Below, piece after piece: positions 57,234-64,000 of a stretch of 64,000 bases of DNA. The stretch's first letter is position 1. Every line of letters begins with the position of its first letter. The notes beneath the pieces are model-generated. The model did not search any database, was not told the DNA's origin, and saw nothing but the letters and a program-made list of their open reading frames with translations. This DNA is from Nanohaloarchaea archaeon SW_7_43_1 (lineage in GTDB: Archaea > Nanohalarchaeota > Nanosalinia > Nanosalinales > Nanosalinaceae): contig PXPE01000001.1 of NCBI GenBank assembly GCA_003009795.1, forward strand, positions 570,739 through 634,738. The letters are read 5' to 3'. The position numbers and the translations under genes are program-made.

Positions 57234-60200
57234 ATGGCTGAGGAACAAAAACTATCTGTAGAAGTCGGACAACTAAAGGAAGAAACACTGGAAAAACTAA
57301 ACCTCGAAGGGAAGAGCAAAGTCAAAGAGCGAGGGAAGAAGATAAGCACTGAAGACATCAAGTCTGACACCCTTCCTGAGGCATTCACCGAAGATAACCT
57401 TATCCTGCCTATATTTGACCTTCTCAACCTTGAAGCTAAAAGAGAAAAGAGGTTTCAGTGGGGAGACAAGAAAAGAGCAGTAGACTACGAATTAGAAAAT
57501 GAAAACGGCGACCAATTCCTTCTCGAAGCCAAAAAAATAAACTCTAATCTCACATCCAACAGGTCAGGAGCAGCAGTAGAACAAATAAAACAAGTCTTCC
57601 AATTAAGTGAAGTAAAACAAAGCTACGAGTTCGGAATCGCCACAGACGGACTCACCTGGATAATAATCAATAAAGACGGCGAGGAAGTTGATCAATTAAA
57701 TCTCGAAAAAGACATTTTCCGACTACAAGAACTTCTAAAAGGAGAAAGAAAACCAGTATCAGAAAGAAAACAGGAAGAAATAACAGACAAATTCTACAAC
57801 TGGTACGACGCACTTCTGCACGGCGGAAAATACAAAGACAGAAACGATGAAACCAAGCACATAGCTGAAGAAGACGCCTTCGTCAACAATATATACTCAG
57901 CCAGAGATGAAGACAAGCCAGAAATCGCCCAAACGATAGCTAACCGATTAATTTTTATCAAATTCCTACAGTCAAAAGGAATAATCCAAGATGACGTTCT
58001 CGCAGAGCTTGCAGAGTTGGATGAAAGCAATCTCAACCAGAAAATGAAGGAACTATTCTTCCAAGTAATGAATACTCCTGAAGAAGAACGAGTAAACATA
58101 TCTGAGAACTTTGAAGATATACAATATCTTAACGGCTCGCTGTTCAAACGAAATGACGCAGAGGAAAGAAATGTAGGTTATCAGGTAAAGTACGACATCC
58201 TGCACCGATTCGTAGAGTTCCTCGACAGATTCGCATTTGTAAACGAAGAATCACTGGAGGAAAAAGAAGCAATCGACCCGAGAATTCTTGGCTACATCTT
58301 TGAACGGGCGATGACAGATGCAGAGAGAAAAAGCACAGGAGCATACTACACACCAAGAGCAGTAACTCAATACATCGCGGAGGAAACTGTATATCCTACA
58401 GTATTAGAGAAGGCTAACAACTTATTGAAGGAGGAGAAGGGCTACAAAGATGAAGAACTCTACGACTCCGTAGACGAGATGATAAGAAAATGCAGGAGTC
58501 TATGGGATATTCGACAGAAAATACTTGTAGAAGACTTTAGAGTAGTAGACCCTGCCTGTGGTTCAGGAGCATTCCTGCTCGCAGTGGCAAACATTCTCTG
58601 GGACATCCACAAAAGAATCGGAGAACAACTCGGAGACTCCGAAGCTGATAACGATGCCTGGCTCAAGAAGCTTATTCTACGCCACAATATCTACGGAGTA
58701 GACATCAACCACAACGCTACAGAAATCGCTCGACTACGACTATGGCTCTGGCTTGTAGACTCCTTCGACAGAAACAATCTCGAAGCACTTCCAAACATCG
58801 ACTACAAGATAGTCTCAGGAAACAGCCTGACAGGCTTCGCAGACATTACACAGATGAAACAGGAAGGAGAACTATCAGGACAAAACAATCTGGCGAAGTG
58901 GGAGGATGAAAATATCCCAGAACTATTCAAGCAGAAGAACGAGAAGACTACAAGATACGAAGAAATCACAGGAGATGAGGCTGACGAAGTAAAACAGGAG
59001 ATTGAAAAGCTGGATGACAGGATAAATGACCTTCTCAACGACTACTACATCACCTGGGTTAAATCTGACGGCGTAGCCCTGAGCCAAGACGAAATCCGAG
59101 AGCTTGACGTTTTTCACTGGGGTGCAGAGTTCTCCAGGGTATTTGACCCAGCGAAAGAACCAGAGGAAAGAGGCTTCGATGTAATCGTAGGAAATCCTCC
59201 GTACATCAGGATTCAAGAACTAAAACAAACTCAAGAGAAACTGGTTGAACTCCTTGGAGAGCTTGATGAATATGAGACTCCCTACTACAACTATGACATA
59301 GCTCTACCATTCGTAGAACGGTCTCAAGACCTGATGAACAACTCAGGTAAACTTGGATTTATTATGACCAGCAAGTGGCTGAAGACAAGATATGGCGGAA
59401 AACTTAGGTCAAAGCTCGTTGAAGAGCAGTCAGTATTAGAATTAGTAGATTTCACCGACCAACAAGTCTTCAAAGGTGTAAATACCTACACACTACTGCT
59501 TTTCCTCAATAAGAAGGAGAATGAAATTATAGACTATGCAGAAATCAACGAGATAGGAAACGGTCTAAGAGATAAACTATCTAAGGTTGGAACTTATGTT
59601 GAGAATGAACAGATGAAATCCTACGAGTCGAAATATACAACTTTGGATGAAAACTCTTGGGCTTTTGCTACCAAAGAAGAAGGTAACCTGCTCGAAAAGC
59701 TTTCTGATAGCAAAACCTTAGATGATGTCACTGAAAAGATATTTGTCGGTATACAGACCAGTAGAGACCCTGTTTACATTCTTGATGTAAAAGAAAGGAA
59801 AGAGGATACACTTATCTGTGAATCAAAGGCATCAGAGAAAGAATTTGAAATAGAAAAAGGAGTATGTAACCCGATATTCAAGGGTAGAGACTTCAAAAAA
59901 TGGACTAATAAGAGAAACGAAAAAGTGGTTCTGTTCCCTTATAACATAGTAGAACAGAATGGCGAAAAAGATGATGAACTCATAACCCCTGGAGAATTTT
60001 CGATGCAATACCCTTTGGCCTGGCAGTACCTAAATGAATATAAGGATGAGCTTGAAGCCAGAGAAAGCGGAAGAATGGAAGGAGAAGATGAGTGGTATGG
60101 TTATGTTTACCAGAAGAATCATATCAGGTTCGATGAAAAAAAACTGATGACCCCTGTCCTCGCTAACTCCTCAAGATTTTCGATTGATTATCGTGGGAAC

Positions 60201-60713
60201 TCTATGTTCGTAGGCGGCGGTAACGGAGGAGGATATGGTGTATCTGTAAAGGACGAATACAGCCAAGAATTAATTGCGGTTCTGCTTAATTCCAGACTGT
60301 TAGAATGGGTAGTTCAGAAAACAAGCTCTCAGTTCAAAGGCAACTCATTCTCCTACGGAAAACAGTATATCGAAGGGTTGCCTATTAACACAGGAAGGCA
60401 CACAGAACAGCTTGAAACTTTGACCGAGGACATCGTTGAACTGATAGAAGAGTCGAGAGAGCAGAATGAAGAGGAGATAACGATTCTTGAAAATGTTATT
60501 GACTTCCTGGTTTACGAGATGTACTTCGATGGGAAATTCGATAACAATCTGCTTGAAGCAGTAGAAGAAGCACTATCCGATGTATCTGAGCCAAAGGAGA
60601 AATCAAGAAAGATTAGAGACTCTTCAGACATTGAAGAAACTGTGACAGATATGAAGGAAGATGAATGGATAGAAATCGTGGACTCAAACAAGCTAAGGGA
60701 AAAGACCTGGTGA
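57234..60713 (+). CDS. Type IIG restriction-modification enzyme (Eco57I-like)
   Basis: 1159 residues in one chain. N-terminal nuclease: RFQWGDKKRAVDYELENENG followed by FLLEAKKINSNL (D...ExK, near 75-100). Central N6-adenine methyltransferase: AYYTPRAVTQYIAEE, SAM motif I DPACGSGAFLLAVA (near 440), YGVDINHNATEIARLRLW, and catalytic motif IV VIVGNPPYIRIQE (near 650). The C-terminal 400 residues are a target recognition domain. Such enzymes both cut and methylate. Recognition sequence unknown. Confidence 0.92.
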   Translation: MAEEQKLSVEVGQLKEETLEKLNLEGKSKVKERGKKISTEDIKSDTLPEAFTEDNLILPIFDLLNLEAKREKRFQWGDKKRAVDYELENENGDQFLLEAKKINSNLTSNRSGAAVEQIKQVFQLSEVKQSYEFGIATDGLTWIIINKDGEEVDQLNLEKDIFRLQELLKGERKPVSERKQEEITDKFYNWYDALLHGGKYKDRNDETKHIAEEDAFVNNIYSARDEDKPEIAQTIANRLIFIKFLQSKGIIQDDVLAELAELDESNLNQKMKELFFQVMNTPEEERVNISENFEDIQYLNGSLFKRNDAEERNVGYQVKYDILHRFVEFLDRFAFVNEESLEEKEAIDPRILGYIFERAMTDAERKSTGAYYTPRAVTQYIAEETVYPTVLEKANNLLKEEKGYKDEELYDSVDEMIRKCRSLWDIRQKILVEDFRVVDPACGSGAFLLAVANILWDIHKRIGEQLGDSEADNDAWLKKLILRHNIYGVDINHNATEIARLRLWLWLVDSFDRNNLEALPNIDYKIVSGNSLTGFADITQMKQEGELSGQNNLAKWEDENIPELFKQKNEKTTRYEEITGDEADEVKQEIEKLDDRINDLLNDYYITWVKSDGVALSQDEIRELDVFHWGAEFSRVFDPAKEPEERGFDVIVGNPPYIRIQELKQTQEKLVELLGELDEYETPYYNYDIALPFVERSQDLMNNSGKLGFIMTSKWLKTRYGGKLRSKLVEEQSVLELVDFTDQQVFKGVNTYTLLLFLNKKENEIIDYAEINEIGNGLRDKLSKVGTYVENEQMKSYESKYTTLDENSWAFATKEEGNLLEKLSDSKTLDDVTEKIFVGIQTSRDPVYILDVKERKEDTLICESKASEKEFEIEKGVCNPIFKGRDFKKWTNKRNEKVVLFPYNIVEQNGEKDDELITPGEFSMQYPLAWQYLNEYKDELEARESGRMEGEDEWYGYVYQKNHIRFDEKKLMTPVLANSSRFSIDYRGNSMFVGGGNGGGYGVSVKDEYSQELIAVLLNSRLLEWVVQKTSSQFKGNSFSYGKQYIEGLPINTGRHTEQLETLTEDIVELIEESREQNEEEITILENVIDFLVYEMYFDGKFDNNLLEAVEEALSDVSEPKEKSRKIRDSSDIEETVTDMKEDEWIEIVDSNKLREKTW

Positions 60714-60719
60714 TATACA

Positions 60720-61733
60720 GTGTTTTCAATAGACAAGGATAACATAGAGCTTGAAGCAGTAGAGAAAGAGGACTTCGCAAAACTTGATATACTGGAGAGA
60801 CAGGATCTGGAGGAATGGGTGATCGAGCAGCCAAAAATACTCGGAGAGGACCTACTTGTCATAGGCTCGGAACTTCAGAACTATGAAGACATCAACGAAA
60901 GACTCGATGTTTTGACACTCGACAGAGACGGAAATCTCGTAGTAATCGAACTCAAAAGAGACAAAGCTGACAAGACCACAGACCTTCAAGCGATAAAATA
61001 CGCATCTTACATTGCGACATTCACAGCTGAAGACATACAAGAAGAATACCGAGACTTCTGGAAAGAACGCAGAAACAAAGAAATAACACCTGAAGAAGTC
61101 GGAGAAATGTTCAGCAGTTTCCTTGAAGATTCTGACAAGGAACTAAGGAAGACAGACAAAGGCTTCATCGACTTCTCTCTGAACGATAAACCAAGGATAA
61201 TGTTAGTAGCAGGCAACTTCGGAAAAGAAGTAACAAGTCCCGTCCTCTGGCTTACACAAGAATACGGCGTAGACATCACCTGCGTAGAACTCGAAGCATT
61301 CCAACACCAAGAAAGAATACTAATCAACTCCCGCCAGATAATCCCTGTTCCCGAAACCGAAGAATATATGGCTAAACGCCGTGAGAAACAGGAGAAGCAG
61401 GAAGCCAGTAAACGCCGAGGAAGAGCATTACCCGTCCTCACCGAAGAGGGATACCTGGAAGAGGGCGACACTCTTTATTTCAATCCCGAGCAAGTTCCTG
61501 AAGATTTCAAGAAAGAGTATAAACGTGAAGATAGCTTCTGGAAAGCAGAATTTACGGGGAAAACTGGTAGAAGTGACAATCTGGAATGGGGAAAAGACAA
61601 TAAGGAATACTCTCCAACAGGGCTGGCAAAAGAAATCTTGGACAGAAATAAACCATTAGACGGCAACGATTACTGGATACATCCAGCTCATAATAACAGA
61701 ACTCTGAAGCAGCTTAGAAATAACGAGGCATAG
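60720..61733 (+). CDS. NucS/DUF91-like endonuclease
   Basis: 337 residues from GTG 60720, with GGTGATA before it, 6 nt after the type IIG stop. Features: LEEWVIEQPKILGEDLLVIGSEL, LDVLTLDRDGNLVVIELKRDKADK (D...ExK) and DLQAIKYASYIATF, as in NucS/EndoMS-type DUF91 nucleases. The C-terminal 110 residues are an extra domain. NucS acts on branched or mismatched DNA; here the neighbourhood suggests restriction-linked function. Confidence 0.82.
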   Translation: MFSIDKDNIELEAVEKEDFAKLDILERQDLEEWVIEQPKILGEDLLVIGSELQNYEDINERLDVLTLDRDGNLVVIELKRDKADKTTDLQAIKYASYIATFTAEDIQEEYRDFWKERRNKEITPEEVGEMFSSFLEDSDKELRKTDKGFIDFSLNDKPRIMLVAGNFGKEVTSPVLWLTQEYGVDITCVELEAFQHQERILINSRQIIPVPETEEYMAKRREKQEKQEASKRRGRALPVLTEEGYLEEGDTLYFNPEQVPEDFKKEYKREDSFWKAEFTGKTGRSDNLEWGKDNKEYSPTGLAKEILDRNKPLDGNDYWIHPAHNNRTLKQLRNNEA

Positions 61734-61828
61734 GTGTTTTTTCTGAAATATTTTGTCCGGTACCAGGCTCAGACTCCAGCTTCCCTCATAGATCTAGAGC
61801 GTTGCCTGATCCGTAGAACTAAGGGCTT

Positions 61829-61910
61829 GCGGGGGACAGGATTCGAACCTGCGAACCGCTAGAGGACTGGCTCCTAAAGCCAGCGCCTTTGACCACTTGG
61901 CTACCCCCGC
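61829..61910 (-). tRNA. tRNA-Leu(TAG)
   Basis: 82 nt. Acceptor GCGGGGG/CCCCCGC, T8-A9, anticodon stem CTGGC/GCCAG around TTTAGGA (TAG at 61874-61876), a long variable arm and T loop TTCGAAT. No CCA is encoded. It borders the defence island and has a hairpin in its 5' leader. Confidence 0.95.
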
Positions 61911-61921
61911 GAAGCGATTTG

Positions 61922-61950
61922 CTTGCCGATTATGCTGAGTGGTCGGCAAG
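61922..61950 (-). other. Hairpin in the tRNA-Leu 5' leader
   Basis: CTTGCCGA/TCGGCAAG, perfect 8-bp stem with a 13-nt loop, between the TATA (TTATAA, near 61980-61985) and the tRNA. May be a processing element. No gene is seen in 61734-61828 or 61951-62112. Confidence 0.4.
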
Positions 61951-62112
61951 AGCTTCTTGGCTTGCTCCGCTAGAACCTACTTATAACAAGGTTTCAAGAG
62001 CTAATATTTTTAATACAGTTGCCCGATCATTCCCAGGTTTTCGGATCGGGATAGAAAACTGTTTAAAAACTGGTTTTCAATCTGTTTACAGGGGTTTTTG
62101 AGGGGGTAACAT

Positions 62113-62757
62113 TTGATAGAATACAATGATTTCGAGATTTACTGGGATGGACATGCATCAGTGAGAGTTGTAGATGAAGGTTTCACAGTCGCTGTTGATC
62201 CTTTTGACAGGGTTTCACCTGATTTTGAGGCTGATCTTGTTCTTGTAACTCATGGTGATTCCGGTCATTTTGATCCTGGAAAGATAGAGGATGTATGTTC
62301 GGGTGATACCTGTGTTGTAGTACCTCATTCAGTTGATTCGTCTGAAATCAAGTGCAGTGATGTGGAAACAGTTGATGAAGGGGAAATAATTGATATATTT
62401 GGAATCACCCTTGAGACAGTTCCTATGTACAATGAACACCACCAGAAAGGGGAGGGCCTAGGTTACAGGTTTGAGATGAGAGGTTCCAGTTTTTTTGCTG
62501 CTGGAGATACCGGTCTGATTGATAAGTTCTTTGAACTGGAGAACCGTGTTGATGTGGCTTTTCTGCCTGTTGAAGGCGAGTTTACCATGGACATTGATGA
62601 AGCAATTCAATCAGCTGTAAGGATCAAGCCCGAGCTGGTGGTACCTTATCATTATGGAGAACCATTCTTCTCCGATATAGATGTTGATCTGAAGGCTTTC
62701 CGGAACGAGCTAGAGGATAGGAATATTGGATGCAGAGTTATGGAGAGTGAAAGTTAA
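62113..62757 (+). CDS. Metallo-beta-lactamase-fold hydrolase
   Basis: 214 residues from TTG 62113, with GGGGGT upstream. Features: WDGHASVRV, VAVDPFDRVSP, LVLVTHGDSGHFDP (the His/Asp metal loop), FFAAGDTGLID and LVVPYHYGEP. Close to the UPF0173/UlaG-like group. Substrate unknown. Single gene; converges on the next gene with 4-nt overlap. Confidence 0.8.
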   Translation: MIEYNDFEIYWDGHASVRVVDEGFTVAVDPFDRVSPDFEADLVLVTHGDSGHFDPGKIEDVCSGDTCVVVPHSVDSSEIKCSDVETVDEGEIIDIFGITLETVPMYNEHHQKGEGLGYRFEMRGSSFFAAGDTGLIDKFFELENRVDVAFLPVEGEFTMDIDEAIQSAVRIKPELVVPYHYGEPFFSDIDVDLKAFRNELEDRNIGCRVMESES

Positions 62758-63212
62758 ACCAGTGCTGAAAGGCTGAGAATTTGTTCTGCGACAAATTTTC
62801 TTATCTTGTTGACCTTGCCGGTGGTGCTGTACTCTATTTCTCCACTCCTTAGCTTGGAGTTCAGTGACTTGATAGGGTCTTCTGATGCAGTGATGTTTGC
62901 AATCTGTTTCTCCGTCGTGTTGACTTCTAGAGTTGCGTTGCTGTATTTTTTCATCTGGATTTCAGTAATGTTTGTTCCATCCATTATGACACCGACTTCT
63001 TCAGTTCCGTTCTCTACTTCAACTCGGATATTGATGATCTGGTCTCCTACAACAGATCCAAGGAATCCGGGGACATTCTGCGCGAAGTAATTGGCTTCCT
63101 CTACCAGGTGATCTGTATTGTTTTCATTTAGCTGATCCGCTGTGAAAATGTGACCTGAACCGGTTGCTATCATGAGTAGAGCTGCAGCGAGGAGAACGGT
63201 TTTCTTTCTCAT
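62754..63212 (-). CDS. Secreted hypothetical protein
   Basis: 152 residues. A signal peptide MRKKTVLLAAALLMIATGSG covers about 1-22, followed by a mixed soluble domain with several NxS/T sequons (NNTD, NATL, NTTE). No family is recognised. The C-terminus IRKFVAEQILSLSALV is slightly hydrophobic. Confidence 0.62.
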   Translation of the reverse strand: MRKKTVLLAAALLMIATGSGHIFTADQLNENNTDHLVEEANYFAQNVPGFLGSVVGDQIINIRVEVENGTEEVGVIMDGTNITEIQMKKYSNATLEVNTTEKQIANITASEDPIKSLNSKLRSGEIEYSTTGKVNKIRKFVAEQILSLSALV

Positions 63213-63249
63213 AAATATTAATGGGAACTGCTATTATTTAATATATGGC

Positions 63250-64000
63250 TTACTTTACAGTAACGCTCTTCGCCAAGTTTCTGGGCTTATCAGGGTTATT
63301 TCCTTTCTTCAGTGCAGTCTTGTATGCAAGCATCTGGAAAGGCACAATCTGCAGGATTTCAGAGTTCTCATCATCTGGTATCTGGATAAACTGTTTGAAA
63401 CCTTCAATTTTTTCTTTCCCGGAACCGATTATGTCTGCGCCCCGGCTCTTGGCCTCTGCAATATTCGACATCATTTCTTCATCCCCCTCTCCAAGAATTC
63501 CGACTACAGGTACTCCTTCTTCTATAAGCGCGAGGGTTCCGTGTTTGAACTCGCCGCCGGGAAATGATTCTGCATGTATGTAGGACAGTTCTTTCAGCTT
63601 CAGCGCCGATTCCCTGGCAATTTCGTACCCTGTGCTTCTCCCGATGAAGTAAACGTTCTCCTTTTTCTGTAAGTATTTACTGAGTTCTGTAACTGTCTCT
63701 TCATTTTCCTTGAGAACGTTCTCAACTTTTGAAGCTGTTTCAACTAGTGATTCTCTACCGGCTTCCAGTTCTCCCTGAGCGGTGTAACTCATCATTTTCA
63801 GTACTGTAAGCTGGGCGGTGAAAGCCTTTGTGGATGCGACCCCTATTTCCGGACCTGCATTGACATAAAGGGTATGCCCCGACTGTCTGTCAAGTGTGGA
63901 TCCGACAACATTGACGATTGAAAGCACTTCTGCATCAACTTCGTCAAGGAGTGAGAGCAAGTCCGCTGTTTCCCCGCTCTGGCTGATCGCAATAATCAGG
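63250..64000 (-). CDS. glmS: Glutamine-fructose-6-phosphate aminotransferase, C-terminal part
   Basis: About 250 residues visible; the 5' part lies beyond the right edge. Reading from 64000: LIIAISQSGETADLLSLL and NVVGSTLDRQSGHTLYVNAGPEIGVASTKAF (first SIS domain), then VYFIGRSTGYEIARESALKLKELSYIHAESFPGGEFKHGTLALI (second SIS domain) and the C-terminal NPDKPRNLAKSVTVK. It makes glucosamine-6-phosphate from fructose-6-phosphate and glutamine. The last residues match the family end. Confidence 0.95.
   Translation of the reverse strand, partial: LIIAISQSGETADLLSLLDEVDAEVLSIVNVVGSTLDRQSGHTLYVNAGPEIGVASTKAFTAQLTVLKMMSYTAQGELEAGRESLVETASKVENVLKENEETVTELSKYLQKKENVYFIGRSTGYEIARESALKLKELSYIHAESFPGGEFKHGTLALIEEGVPVVGILGEGDEEMMSNIAEAKSRGADIIGSGKEKIEGFKQFIQIPDDENSEILQIVPFQMLAYKTALKKGNNPDKPRNLAKSVTVK

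Noticed and set aside
1-64000. CRISPR arrays, insertion sequences, rRNA genes
   Set aside because: None seen by eye: no regularly spaced direct repeats, no transposase motifs and no rRNA signatures.

Overview
The window looks like chromosome from a low-GC, halophilic archaeon, most probably a DPANN lineage such as Nanohaloarchaeota. Archaeal markers include class I lysyl-tRNA synthetase, CTP-dependent riboflavin kinase, a TraB/PrgY membrane protein, an Lrp/AsnC regulator, TATA boxes about 25 bp before many starts, and GGTGA or GGAGG ribosome sites. Proteins are strongly acidic (Asp/Glu-rich), as expected of salt-in halophiles. The lineage is inferred from reading alone; no search was run.

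Layout. (1) 1-2663: oxidoreductase plus two family-4 glycosyltransferases, one minus-strand operon. (2) 2757-23144: a 20.3-kb integrated element in the 3' end of tRNA-Asp(GTC), with a 24-bp att duplication (one mismatch), a tyrosine integrase, a serine recombinase, a P-loop ATPase, two paralogous short two-helix membrane proteins, a large secreted spike-like protein, several small membrane proteins and many zinc-knuckle microproteins. I interpret it as a provirus, possibly spindle-shaped-virus-like. Most of its first-in-operon genes carry one palindromic leader, GGAGG(C/T)(C/T)TCCCC, just before the start codon. (3) 23203-33356: ordinary host genes (TauE/SafE, superoxide dismutase, RibK, LEA14/WHy, ferredoxin, site-2 protease, LysS, rhomboid, TraB). 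(4) 33410-33556: candidate structured RNA. (5) 33722-35092: hydrolase and Lrp regulator. (6) 35196-43396: a histidine-centred region: SLOG protein, nitrilase-like protein, histidine ammonia-lyase, GNAT, M20 peptidase, two different HisRS genes flanking a mispaired tRNA-His, and a HisG homologue overlapping one HisRS. (7) 43578-61733: candidate RNA, NTP pyrophosphatase, then a defence island: AddB-like nuclease, HIT, MNT/HEPN pair, AddA-like helicase-nuclease, a SNF2-zinc-Mrr triad, a PD-(D/E)XK protein, a type IIG restriction-modification enzyme and a NucS/DUF91-like nuclease, ending at tRNA-Leu(TAG). (8) 62113-64000: metallo-beta-lactamase fold protein, secreted protein, truncated glmS.

The strongest candidates for undescribed biology are the provirus with its shared leader motif and mosaic spike, the HisG-HisRS/tRNA-His/HutH region, and the SNF2-zinc-Mrr triad next to an AddAB-like pair.
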